From assembly GCA_937906475.1 (NCBI GenBank), contig CALCZA010000090.1, forward strand, positions 1 through 34,063: a stretch of 34,063 nt of DNA, in the 5' to 3' direction. The notes below the pieces were generated by a model. It saw nothing but the letters and a program-made list of their open reading frames with translations. It did no database searches and was not told where the DNA came from. Made by a program: the position numbers and the translations under genes. Of this stretch, positions 7,487 to 15,501 are shown piece after piece; position 1 is the stretch's first letter; every line of letters begins with the position of its first letter. This stretch comes from an uncultured bacterium. GTDB taxonomy: Bacteria > Planctomycetota > UBA1135 > UBA2386.

Positions 7487-9628
7487 CTATTTGGCGTTCG
7501 CTTCGAGCAGACTTAGCAAGTCGATCGCAGCCTTCGGAATGACTGTGCCAGGTCCGAACACGGCGGCAACACCCTTGCTCTTCAGCGCGGGCATGTCTTG
7601 CCCCGGAATCACACCGCCGGCAACGACTAGGATGTCGGGTCGCTTCAGTTTCTTCAGTAGATCGATCAGTTCGGGTACCAACGTCTTGTGACCGCCGGCC
7701 AGCGTGCTGATGCCGCAGATGTGCACGTCGTTTTCGACCGCCTGCCGCGCGACTTCTTCGGGCGTTTGGAACAGTGGTCCGATGTCGACATCGAAACCCA
7801 TGTCGGCGAACGCGCTCGCGATGACGCGGGCGCCGCGGTCGTGGCCATCCTGGCCCATCTTGGCGACCAGCATGCGCGGTCGTCGTCCGGTGCGTTGTAG
7901 GAATGCCTCGCTGCGTTCTTGTGCCTTGGTTAGGTCTGCCATCGATTTGCCTGCGGCAGCATACACACCGGCAACGGTTTTGGGGTTGGCAGTGTGGCGA
8001 CCAAACACGGCTTCCATCGCGCTGGATACTTCGCCGACCGTTGCGCCCTTCTCGACGGCCTCAACCGCGAGTCCCAGCAAGTTGCTGTCACCCTTGGCGC
8101 CAGCCGTGATCGCTTCGAGCGCTGCTTGCACCGCTGTGTCGTCGCGTTCCGCCCGCAGTTTCTCGAGTCGCGCGACCTGCGCCTTCTGCACCTCCGTGTT
8201 GTCGATCGACAGGATGTCGAGCGGTTCTTCGTTGTCGGGTTTGTATTTGTTGACACCGACGATCGTCTCCTCGCCGGCATCAATCGCGGCTTGGCGACGC
8301 GCGGCGGACTCTTCGATGCGCAGTTTCGGCAAGCCGGCTTCGATCGCCTTAGTCATGCCGCCCATGCCTTCCACTTCCTGGATCAGGGCCCACGCCTTCT
8401 GTGCTAGTTCGTCGGTCAGTGCCTCGACGTAGTGAGAACCGGCGAGCGGGTCGGCCGTGTGCGTGACGTGGCTTTCCTCTTGCAGGATCAACTGGGTGTT
8501 GCGGGCGATACGCGCCGAGAAGTCGGTCGGCAGCGCGATCGCTTCATCGAGTGCGTTGGTGTGCAGCGACTGGGTGCCGCCAAGCACGCCGGCGAGCGCT
8601 TCGAGGCACGTGCGCACGATATTATTGTAGGGATCCTGGGCGGCGAGCGACCATCCGGACGTCTGGCAGTGCGTGCGCAGTGCCAGCGACTTCGGGTTCT
8701 TGGCGCCGAACGCCTTGACGATCTTGGCCCACAGGATGCGGGCGGCGCGCAGTTTGGCGATCTCAGTGAAGAAGTTCATGCCGAGTGCGAAGAAGAACGA
8801 CATGCGGCCAGCTAAGCGGTCGACGTCGAGTCCCGCCGCGACACCGGTACGAAGATATTCAAGGCCATCGGCGAGCGTGTAGGCAAGTTCGAGATCTGCG
8901 GACGCACCAGCCTCATGGATGTGGTAGCCACTCACTGAGATCGTATTGAACTTCGGCATGTGCTCGCCGCACCAGCCGAAGATGTCGCGCACGATGCGCA
9001 TGCTCGGTTCGGGCGGGTAGATGTAGGTGTTCCGAACCATGAACTCCTTGAGGATGTCGTTCTGGATGGTTCCGGTTAGCTGCTGCGTGCTGACACCCTG
9101 TTCTTTGGCGGCGGCGATGTAGAGCGCCAAGATCGGAATGACCGCGCCGTTCATGGTCATCGACACCGACACCTGGTCGAGCGGGATGCCATCGAACAGG
9201 ATGCGCATGTCGGCGATCGAGTCGATCGCAACGCCCGCCATGCCGACGTCCCCAGTGACCCGAGGGTGATCGCTGTCGTAGCCGCGGTGTGTGGCGAGGT
9301 CGAACGCGACGCTCAGGCCTTGCTGGCCGTTCTGCAGTGCCTGGCGATAGAAGGCGTTGGTCTTCTCGGCGGTGGAGAAGCCGGCGTATTGCCGAATCGT
9401 CCACGGCCGTTTCGCATACATGCTCGCATACGGGCCGCCCAAGAACGGTGCCGTGCCGGAAACGCCACCGGCGTGAGCCCGCGGTTCGTCGCCGTAGATG
9501 GCTTGGTGATCGATGCCCTCGGGACTGGTCCATGGCGGCATGGAGTCGTTGATCGAGGCGCGCGCATCGGTGGCAGGCTTCGCGAACTCGTCGAAACCGT
9601 AGGACAGCGTAGTGAAGTCTGGATTCAT
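7487..9628 (-). CDS. scpA: Methylmalonyl-CoA mutase (single-chain, B12-dependent)
   Basis: 713 residues, the normal length of a catalytic methylmalonyl-CoA mutase. It converts (R)-methylmalonyl-CoA to succinyl-CoA with adenosylcobalamin. Residues ~50-560 are the TIM-barrel substrate domain: '[19 protein letters not shown]' (71-89) with Tyr81 at the position that marks methylmalonyl specificity, '[17 protein letters not shown]', and '[14 protein letters not shown]'. From about residue 585 comes the cobalamin domain: 'GQDGHDRGA' with D594, H596 and G599 (the base-off DxHxxG motif), 'STLAGGHKT', then '[11 protein letters not shown]'. Both halves are intact. Start ATG 9628 leaves a 30-40 residue leader before the conserved core, normal for the family. 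meaB follows downstream. Role: propionate, Val, Ile, Met and odd-chain acid breakdown. Confidence 0.97.
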   Translation of the reverse strand: MNPDFTTLSYGFDEFAKPATDARASINDSMPPWTSPEGIDHQAIYGDEPRAHAGGVSGTAPFLGGPYASMYAKRPWTIRQYAGFSTAEKTNAFYRQALQNGQQGLSVAFDLATHRGYDSDHPRVTGDVGMAGVAIDSIADMRILFDGIPLDQVSVSMTMNGAVIPILALYIAAAKEQGVSTQQLTGTIQNDILKEFMVRNTYIYPPEPSMRIVRDIFGWCGEHMPKFNTISVSGYHIHEAGASADLELAYTLADGLEYLRTGVAAGLDVDRLAGRMSFFFALGMNFFTEIAKLRAARILWAKIVKAFGAKNPKSLALRTHCQTSGWSLAAQDPYNNIVRTCLEALAGVLGGTQSLHTNALDEAIALPTDFSARIARNTQLILQEESHVTHTADPLAGSHYVEALTDELAQKAWALIQEVEGMGGMTKAIEAGLPKLRIEESAARRQAAIDAGEETIVGVNKYKPDNEEPLDILSIDNTEVQKAQVARLEKLRAERDDTAVQAALEAITAGAKGDSNLLGLAVEAVEKGATVGEVSSAMEAVFGRHTANPKTVAGVYAAAGKSMADLTKAQERSEAFLQRTGRRPRMLVAKMGQDGHDRGARVIASAFADMGFDVDIGPLFQTPEEVARQAVENDVHICGISTLAGGHKTLVPELIDLLKKLKRPDILVVAGGVIPGQDMPALKSKGVAAVFGPGTVIPKAAIDLLSLLEANAK

Positions 9629-9695
9629 CGGACCGTGTCAATCTACCCCGAGTCGGTGGCACTACCTTTCAAACCCTGTATCCCAACGAGGTTTC

Positions 9696-9960
9696 ATGCT
9701 GCGAGACGAACTTCGCGCCGTGTTCGCTCGTGCCGGCAACGGTTCCGAACTCGGTGTCGGCATTCTCGTTCTCGCTAGTTTGCTACCGGGACGTATATCC
9801 GCGGAACGCCTTTTAGGACGCGGTCTTGGCGCCCGGAGGCTTCGGTTTGGTCTGGACTGTCGCGATCCCACCGATTTCGACCGGCCATGTGCCCTGTCAG
9901 TCGCCGGTATGGATCAAGGGCAACCTCGAGCTGACATGCCCGTGGTGCGGTGATAACTGA
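9696..9960 (+). pseudogene. Probable decayed gene ending in a zinc-ribbon-like tail
   Basis: This gap between two minus-strand genes carries two protein-like stretches in different plus frames. From ATG 9696 a helix-rich start reads 'MLRDELRAVFARAGNGSELG' then 'VGILVLASLLPG'. This frame degrades into Arg-rich sequence after about 9790. In another frame, after a TAG at 9814-9816, the last ~20 codons before TGA 9958-9960 read 'VPCQSPVWIKGNLEL' then 'TCPWCGDN'. This resembles a C-terminal zinc ribbon that ends naturally, with one Cys of the first pair lost. A gene broken by a frameshift fits this best. A chance reading or an 85-residue intact ORF (9696-9953) is possible. The rest of 9629-9981 shows nothing clear. 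Confidence 0.4.
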
Positions 9961-9981
9961 TCGATGCTGCTGGTGGGGCCG

Positions 9982-11595
9982 CTACAGGCGGTGCAGCAGC
10001 AGCGATTTGGTCTTGAACCACGCCTTACCGTTGAGCGCGCGCAGTTCGAGGCGCAGTTCCACGTTGCTGCGGAACTCGGTGACTTCGAACTCGCACGAGA
10101 CCTCGGTCCACTTGCTGTCGCCGAGTAGCGGTGTGCCCTTTTGCTTGCCGGCCATCAATCGCACGCCGCCCTTGTTGCCGGCGGGTATTTCGATGTCCTG
10201 GCAGCGCGCCATCGCCGTTACGCGGTACTTGCCAGTCGCGAGCAATACGCTGCCTCGGTAGGCACCGCGCCGTTCCTGCTGGCCGCGCGACTTGCAGCCG
10301 ATGTAGTAGCTGGAGGTTCCAGCGAAGCTGCGCTTCTTCAGTTCGATGCCGCTGGTTTCGCCGGCGGTGTTCCAATCTTCGAGCTTGATCGGCCGACCCT
10401 TCTTGAAGGTAAGTGGCTGGGGCTCTGGTGCGCGCACCTGCCTTTGCAAATGGCGATAGCGACTACCAACCTTGCTCACCAAGATGCGAACGGCATCGTC
10501 GTGGTTGCGAGCAAGATCGGCATCGACGCGCCTTAAGGCTCTCTGCACCTTGTTCGCGCGTTTCTTGATCTTCTTGGTGAGCGTTTTGCTCTTGAACAGC
10601 GGTAAGAGTGCTATGAGTCGCGCGCGGTAACGCTTGCGCCACTTCGGGTGTTGCTGCACGGCACTGGCAACAATCGCCGACGGGTGTTTCAGGATCGAAG
10701 CGTCGGTTCTGTGGAACAGTTGATCCATGCCGTGCGGGAAGAACTGCGACTTGCCGAGGTCTCTCGAACACCACAAACGGAAGTTGTTGCGGTTGTGGCT
10801 GTAGCCGTCCCAGTGCGCGAGCATCGCTTCGAGCGCCATGAAGTCGATGAAGGCATCGATGTCGATCGCGCTGGCAAGTTTGGCCGTGGACTTTGGACCG
10901 AGGTCGGAACACGCGTCGAGCAGTCGCCGGAGGTCGCTGTGGTCATCCGGTCCGTCGCCACTGTCCTTATCGAGATTGCGATCGATGTCCTGACAGAAGC
11001 CGCCGTCGTAGAGACTGCCGTTCGTCTGGCCTACTGTGCGCAGCAAGAACCGCTTGTCGAACGATTCTCGCAGTACGTAAAGTCCGAGCAACTTGCCATC
11101 GAGGGTCACGATTGCATGACCGACGCGTGGTGCTGGGTAGCCGGCTGCGGTGAAGACTTCGCCGCCAAGCCACTCGCTGAGGCATGAACTATCCTGGGCG
11201 CCGTTGTTGAGGTGGAAGCGCTTCAGCCCATGCAGTCGCTTGGTGCCGCCAAACTTGCCGAGGTTGATCGTGAAGCCAGGCCGGTCGTCGACTTTGCGGA
11301 AGCTACCCGCGGCGCCTTTGAGTTTGACGCCTACTCCGGACCAACCCGCCTTGTCCTGGTCGATGCTGATCGTTGCCTGCGCATATTCGCGCGGCTTGTC
11401 GCGCAGAGCTTGGCGATTTTCAGGTGTTAGCGAGATTGCGACGCGCAGCACTGGCGCGCTCTCAAAGAAGTTCTTCGCGGGGTCGGAAGGCTTCTGCGGT
11501 GCCTTCTGTTGGCATGGCAGCGTCGCCAACGCGAACAAGCCAACGAGCGCAAGCGTACTTGCGCGGGCAAAACGGAACGTGAGTGCGCGTCGCAT
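9982..11595 (-). CDS. Exported CotH-family protein with C-terminal beta domain
   Basis: The start is placed at ATG 11595 because it opens into a signal peptide (basic MRRALTFRFAR, then 'STLALVGLFALATLPCQ'). The frame is open to ATG 11640, which would add 15 polar residues. Length 537. Residues ~47-350 carry CotH kinase-family marks: 'VKLKGAAGS' (90-98), 'RFHLNN', 'GLYVLRESFDKRFL' (171-184), 'GSLYDG', 'DAFIDFMALEAMLAHWDGY' (247-265) with 'HNRNNFRLW', and 'FFPHGMDQLF' (285-294). CotH proteins are atypical kinase-fold proteins; spore-coat CotH phosphorylates coat proteins. Their role in non-spore-formers is unknown. The last ~140 residues form a Gly/Arg-rich beta domain, probably carbohydrate-binding or protective. 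A cysteine follows the hydrophobic stretch, but the sequence before it (LP-C) is not a good lipobox. Confidence 0.88.
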   Translation of the reverse strand: MRRALTFRFARASTLALVGLFALATLPCQQKAPQKPSDPAKNFFESAPVLRVAISLTPENRQALRDKPREYAQATISIDQDKAGWSGVGVKLKGAAGSFRKVDDRPGFTINLGKFGGTKRLHGLKRFHLNNGAQDSSCLSEWLGGEVFTAAGYPAPRVGHAIVTLDGKLLGLYVLRESFDKRFLLRTVGQTNGSLYDGGFCQDIDRNLDKDSGDGPDDHSDLRRLLDACSDLGPKSTAKLASAIDIDAFIDFMALEAMLAHWDGYSHNRNNFRLWCSRDLGKSQFFPHGMDQLFHRTDASILKHPSAIVASAVQQHPKWRKRYRARLIALLPLFKSKTLTKKIKKRANKVQRALRRVDADLARNHDDAVRILVSKVGSRYRHLQRQVRAPEPQPLTFKKGRPIKLEDWNTAGETSGIELKKRSFAGTSSYYIGCKSRGQQERRGAYRGSVLLATGKYRVTAMARCQDIEIPAGNKGGVRLMAGKQKGTPLLGDSKWTEVSCEFEVTEFRSNVELRLELRALNGKAWFKTKSLLLHRL

Positions 11596-11676
11596 GACCG
11601 GAGGGGAGCTGCCAGCGTAGCCGTTGTGGTGGATTCGCATCAGGCCCCATTTCGCATGGATTCTCAGGAACGGTGA

Positions 11677-12291
11677 CTAGGCACCCGGCGCGGGTCTGGC
11701 CGCCAGGAACGCTTGCTCTGTGTCCTGTTCTTCGGCCGCCAGCACGGCGCTGAGTGCGGATCGCAGTTCGCGACTGCCGCCTGGCTTCGGTTCGGCGAGT
11801 GCGTGGGCGGCTCCGAGGCCTCGCCACCATGCTTCTTCGTCTCGTGGTGGTGCGCGGTCCGTCACCAATGCATCAGCGCACGCCGTTGCATCGAGACTGC
11901 CGAGGGCACGGCACGGCATCGGTCGAGATTCGTGCAGCGAGCATGCATCGTCGATGAGCAGGGGGCACGGCACCCCGACCAACTGCTCCCAAGCTTGTTC
12001 GCGCACCGATTCGTTTGCGTTGTTGATGCGTTCGGCGAGTTCTGGTCGCGATCGAACGGCCGCGACCAACCGCATTGCTTCGGGATATGCGATGCCGACC
12101 GGGTAGTGACAACAGTGACTGCAGCCGAGGCGGCAGGCGAGTTGCGGGTGATGTTCGGTCTGTGTGAGCAGAGGTTCGATCGCCTCGTGGACCCGAGCCG
12201 CCTGATCCGCTGGCGACGGACTTTGGCAGCGATGTAGTGCGTCTCCGGCGGCTTCGAGGCCGCGGTAGAACTCCGCTTGGTTGGTGGACAT
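11677..12291 (-). CDS. CxxCxxCC-type metal-binding cysteine-cluster protein (YkgJ family)
   Basis: 204 residues, cytoplasmic (no signal). The Cys pattern of the YkgJ zinc/iron-chelating family is clear. 'CRLGCSHCC' has C53, C57, C60 and C61, followed by 'YPVGI..PEAMRL' with the usual Pro-Val-x-x-x-x-x-E helix. Then come 'CPLLIDDACSLHESRPMPC' with C109, C117 and C127, and the conserved Arg-Pro. All cluster cysteines are present, so it should bind its metal. The biochemical role of this family is not established. It starts at ATG 12291 and is divergent from malic enzyme. The CotH gene begins 81 bases further downstream (36 bases to its longer alternative start), so the two may share a transcript. 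The Ala-rich C terminus (~165-204) is not part of the family core. Confidence 0.88.
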   Translation of the reverse strand: MSTNQAEFYRGLEAAGDALHRCQSPSPADQAARVHEAIEPLLTQTEHHPQLACRLGCSHCCHYPVGIAYPEAMRLVAAVRSRPELAERINNANESVREQAWEQLVGVPCPLLIDDACSLHESRPMPCRALGSLDATACADALVTDRAPPRDEEAWWRGLGAAHALAEPKPGGSRELRSALSAVLAAEEQDTEQAFLAARPAPGA

Positions 12292-12424
12292 CGGGGACGC
12301 CTGCGCGTCGGTTCCTAATTAGAAGATGATCCCTGAGAGCTTGCGCCAGGAATGGCACATGTTGGGAGCGGGAATGCACGGGTGCACTGTGAAGCCGCGC
12401 AGTCCTAGCCGGTAGTCTGTGCCA
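12292..12424. promoter_or_regulatory. Divergent intergenic region between the YkgJ-family and malic enzyme genes
   Basis: 133 bases separate two genes that point away from each other, so promoters for both must lie here. I see an A/T-richer patch near 12315-12335, but no convincing -35/-10 pair, operator or riboswitch. The call rests on gene orientation alone. Confidence 0.4.
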
Positions 12425-13606
12425 ATGGATTATTTTGAAGCTTCTCTCAAACGTCACCGTGAGACGAGGGGCAAGATCGAAGTGCGATCCCGCATGCGAC
12501 TCGATTCCGTCGATGATCTGAGCCTCGCCTACACGCCCGGTGTGGCTCGACCATGTGAAGAGATTGCGAACAATCCTGCTGCGGCGTGGGACCTCACTTG
12601 GAAGGGGCGCACGGTTGCGGTCGTGTCTGATGGCTCTGCTGTACTTGGTCTCGGCAACCTCGGCGGCTTAGCGTCGCTGCCAGTCATGGAAGGCAAGGCG
12701 GCGTTGTTCCGTGAGTTTGGCGGCGTCGACGCGGTGCCGGTTGTGTTGGCGACGCAGGATGAAGACGAGATTATCCAAGCCGTGCGCGCGATTGCGCCGA
12801 CGTTTGGCGGCATCAATCTCGAAGACATCTCGGCGCCGCGTTGCTTCCGTATCGAAGCGGCATTGCAAGACCTCGGCATTCCGGTGCTTCACGACGACCA
12901 GCACGGTACTGCGATCGTATTGCTCGCGGCGTTGATGAACGCGACCCGCATTACGGGCGTGTCGATGTCGAATCTGTCGGTCGTCATCAACGGTGCCGGG
13001 GCGGCGGGACACGCGATCGCGCGGATGTTGTGTTGTCAGGATGAGGACGACCGCTGCATTCCAGTCGGCAAGGTTCGCATCTGTGATTCTAAGGGCATCA
13101 TCGCGCCGTCGCGCGCTGGTCTGGATGAGTACAAACAGAGGCTTGCCAGGTGGACCAACCCCGAAGATGAGCAGGGCGACCTGCGCGCTGCGCTGCGCGG
13201 CGCGCATGCATTTATCGGTGTCAGCAAGGGCAATTTGCTCACCGGCGACGACATCCGCTGCATGGCTAAGGACTCGATAGTCTTGGCGATGGCCAACCCG
13301 ACCCCGGAGATCATGCCCGCGGAGGCCGAAGCGGCTGGTGCGCGCATCATTGGTACGGGACGCAGTGACTTCCCCAACCAGGTTAACAACGTGCTCGCAT
13401 TTCCAGGTTTGTTCCGCGGTGCGCTGGCGGCCCGCGCCGTGAAGTTCACTACCGCGATGAAGTTTGCCGCCGTGGAAGCGATTGCCGCTGCGGCGGGCGA
13501 GCCGTCACCGAAGCGAATCCTGCCGGCAGCCTTTGATCGATCGGTGGCTGTGTCAGTGGCGGACCGCGTTGCCGAAGCCGCGCGGCAATCGGGTGCTTGC
13601 CTTTAG
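12425..13606 (+). CDS. Malic enzyme (malate to pyruvate + CO2, NAD(P)-dependent)
   Basis: 393 residues, the short bacterial form without the phosphotransacetylase tail. Start ATG 12425 is preferred over an in-frame GTG six bases earlier. Visible are 'LSLAYTPGVARPC' (32-44) with the catalytic-site Tyr36, 'VSDGSAVLGLGNLGG' (67-81), 'PVMEGKAALFREF' with the proton-transfer Lys91, 'GGINLEDISAPRCF' (128-141) with metal ligands Glu133 and Asp134, 'LHDDQHGTAIV' with Asp157/Asp158, and the nucleotide-binding 'VVINGAGAAGHAIARML' (187-203). Later 'SKGNLL' and 'ALANPTPEI'-like motifs (here MANPTPEI) complete the family core. Cofactor choice cannot be read reliably. In this window it can drain the C4 acids made by the mutases to pyruvate and NAD(P)H. 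It is a single gene, convergent with the kinase gene 35 bases away. Confidence 0.95.
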   Translation: MDYFEASLKRHRETRGKIEVRSRMRLDSVDDLSLAYTPGVARPCEEIANNPAAAWDLTWKGRTVAVVSDGSAVLGLGNLGGLASLPVMEGKAALFREFGGVDAVPVVLATQDEDEIIQAVRAIAPTFGGINLEDISAPRCFRIEAALQDLGIPVLHDDQHGTAIVLLAALMNATRITGVSMSNLSVVINGAGAAGHAIARMLCCQDEDDRCIPVGKVRICDSKGIIAPSRAGLDEYKQRLARWTNPEDEQGDLRAALRGAHAFIGVSKGNLLTGDDIRCMAKDSIVLAMANPTPEIMPAEAEAAGARIIGTGRSDFPNQVNNVLAFPGLFRGALAARAVKFTTAMKFAAVEAIAAAAGEPSPKRILPAAFDRSVAVSVADRVAEAARQSGACL

Positions 13607-13641
13607 TTGCGACGCGCTTGGGCAGACGCTCTGAACTGCTC

Positions 13642-15126
13642 TCACCTGCCGATCATGCGGTAGATGTCGATGTCCCAGATGGCCTTGAGCCCGAGTAGTA
13701 GGGCGATCACAGTGCCGCCAACGATGCCGAAGATGATGGCATCCGCGCAAATCCGGGCCATGAGTGCCTTCTGCGACTTGCTCGAACCGTCACGGCGAAT
13801 GGGTCTGCCGAGGCGCGTCGGCGCGACACTCGGGTAGTCTTCTTCGTCCAACCCGGCCGGCTCGATGTTGCTCGGCAGGATCATGCGATCGAGTCGCTCG
13901 ACTACGGCAGTTGCCGATTGCGGGCGGTCGTTCGCATCCTTGGCCATCATTGATTCGACGATCAGTTGGCTGAGGTGGTAGGGCACCTGCATATCGCAAT
14001 CGAGCAACGGTGTTGGCTTCTGCTTGAGGTGGCCGCGCGCCATCTCTTGGCGGTCGCCTGCGAACGGTGGGTTGCCGGTTAGTGCGGCATACGCCGTGCA
14101 ACCCAGCGCGTAGATGTCGGCGCGACCATCGATGGTTTCGCGGCGCAGTTGCTCCGGCGACATGAACGCAATCGTACCGGCGTGCTCGCCGCTAGCTGCG
14201 AGACCGAGGTCGGTCAGCTTGGCTTGGCCATTGGCTGCCAAGAGGATGTTGCCTGGCTTGACGTCGCGGTGCACTAATTGCGCTGCGTGCGCAACCTTGA
14301 GTGCGAGCGCGATGTCGCGCACCAACCGAATGACGTCTTGCCACGGGATCGGTCCGTCGCGGCGGATCTTTCGGGCGAGGCTGCCTCCTTCGATGAGTTC
14401 CATCGACAGAAAGTGTTCGCCATCGCTTTCGCCGACGTCGTAGATCTGCACGAGGCGGGGGTCGTGCAAGCCTGCGGCCAACCGTGCTTCGCGCAGGAAC
14501 GCTTCGATCTGCGCTTTGTGGTCCCTGCTGTCGTCTCCCTGCTTCAGAACCTTGAGAGCGACTTCGCGGTGCAGTCGTATCTGCTCGGCGCGATACACCG
14601 TTCCGTAGCCGCCTTGGCCAATGGTTTCGAGGATGCGGTAGCCCGCGATGTTCCGGATGGGGTTCGTGCTGTCCGAAGACGCAGCGTTGGTGACTTCGGC
14701 CGTCGGTGTGATGTTGATTGCCGTTGCGGCTGGCGTGGGACTCGGCGCTACTGGTACTGCTGGCGGCTCTGCCGGCGCCTTGACAATCTTCGCTTGCAGT
14801 TGCGTGCCACTGGGTTCGAACGTTGCCAAGGCACTGCCTAGTTGGCAGGTGTCGCCCGGCCGAAGCTCACAGTGGCCAACTTTCTCGCCGTTGTGCGTGA
14901 CTCCATGCGTCGAACGCAAATCGTTGATGACGATCTTGCCGTTGGTGAACATCGCGACGCAGTGTTCGCGCGACACGCTTTTGTCCTGCAGATGGATGCC
15001 ACAACTCGAGGCGCGGCCAATCGTCACGAGTTCGTCCGCGATCAGGACGAATCGACGGTTCTGGCCGTCGATATTCACTTTGAGCACCGCTTCGGTGCTC
15101 CCCGAGTTGTTGCTGTCACCGTTCAT
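13642..15126 (-). CDS. FHA-domain serine/threonine protein kinase with C-terminal membrane anchor
   Basis: 494 residues. FHA at ~12-105: 'TIGRASSCGIHL' (G37-R38), 'SVSREH' (50-55) and 'NDLRSTHGVTHNG' (68-80). All the residues that hold phosphothreonine are present, unlike the two FHA-like domains at 2805-6191. An Ala/Pro-rich linker (~115-150) leads to a Hanks-type kinase at ~163-415: the Gly-rich loop 'GQGGYG' (170-175), Lys192, the alpha-C Glu near 213, 'HRDVKPGN' (286-293), 'DLG' (306-308) in place of DFG, and 'MSPEQL' (322-327). All catalytic residues are there, so it should be active. One membrane helix at ~463-483 sits near the C terminus, placing FHA and kinase in the cytoplasm with a tail of about ten residues outside. 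FHA plus kinase in one chain suggests autophosphorylation-dependent self-binding, an inference. Confidence 0.96.
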   Translation of the reverse strand: MNGDSNNSGSTEAVLKVNIDGQNRRFVLIADELVTIGRASSCGIHLQDKSVSREHCVAMFTNGKIVINDLRSTHGVTHNGEKVGHCELRPGDTCQLGSALATFEPSGTQLQAKIVKAPAEPPAVPVAPSPTPAATAINITPTAEVTNAASSDSTNPIRNIAGYRILETIGQGGYGTVYRAEQIRLHREVALKVLKQGDDSRDHKAQIEAFLREARLAAGLHDPRLVQIYDVGESDGEHFLSMELIEGGSLARKIRRDGPIPWQDVIRLVRDIALALKVAHAAQLVHRDVKPGNILLAANGQAKLTDLGLAASGEHAGTIAFMSPEQLRRETIDGRADIYALGCTAYAALTGNPPFAGDRQEMARGHLKQKPTPLLDCDMQVPYHLSQLIVESMMAKDANDRPQSATAVVERLDRMILPSNIEPAGLDEEDYPSVAPTRLGRPIRRDGSSKSQKALMARICADAIIFGIVGGTVIALLLGLKAIWDIDIYRMIGR

Positions 15127-15501
15127 TGCAGTCGATCCGATCGGTCGGCAGCGGGGTGGGGCGGCAACAACCGACTGAGGACGGTAGCGGTCGGGCGGCG
15201 ACTTGCCCAGCCACTACAGGCTGAACGGGATCGGCGGCGTGTCCTCGATACCCATGGCGCAGGTTTGGTTGTCGAGGAAAGGCGACGACCACAGGTCGAA
15301 CTACGGCGTGTTGTAGTGGAGGTGCGTGTCGTTGCGCCGCCCCAGAATACGCTCATTGAGTCGCTGGTTGCGTCGATCTAGACATGACCCTGGATCCTGG
15401 CGACTCGCTGGCTTGCGAACTACTGGTTCGAATTGCCCAGTTCCTGCATCAGTCGGAGGTCTTTGCGGTGATGGGCGCGCGTCGCAGGTAATCTGGCGGA
15501 C
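15127..15501. other. Gene-poor stretch with a possible 35-residue ORF and an interrupted minus-strand reading
   Basis: 375 bases between the kinase start and the S15 peptidase start; promoters for both are expected here but none is clear. On plus, ATG 15384 to TAA 15489-15491 gives 35 residues with a hydrophobic 'LACELLVRIAQFL' helix. It is too short to judge. On minus, in frame with the kinase ATG, protein-like sequence ('RNDTHLHYNTP', TAG, 'FDLWSSPFLDNQTCAMG', 'IEDTPPIPFSL', TAG) runs from about 15348 to 15222. It could be the broken end of an older gene. No hairpin or repeat stands out. Confidence 0.35.
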
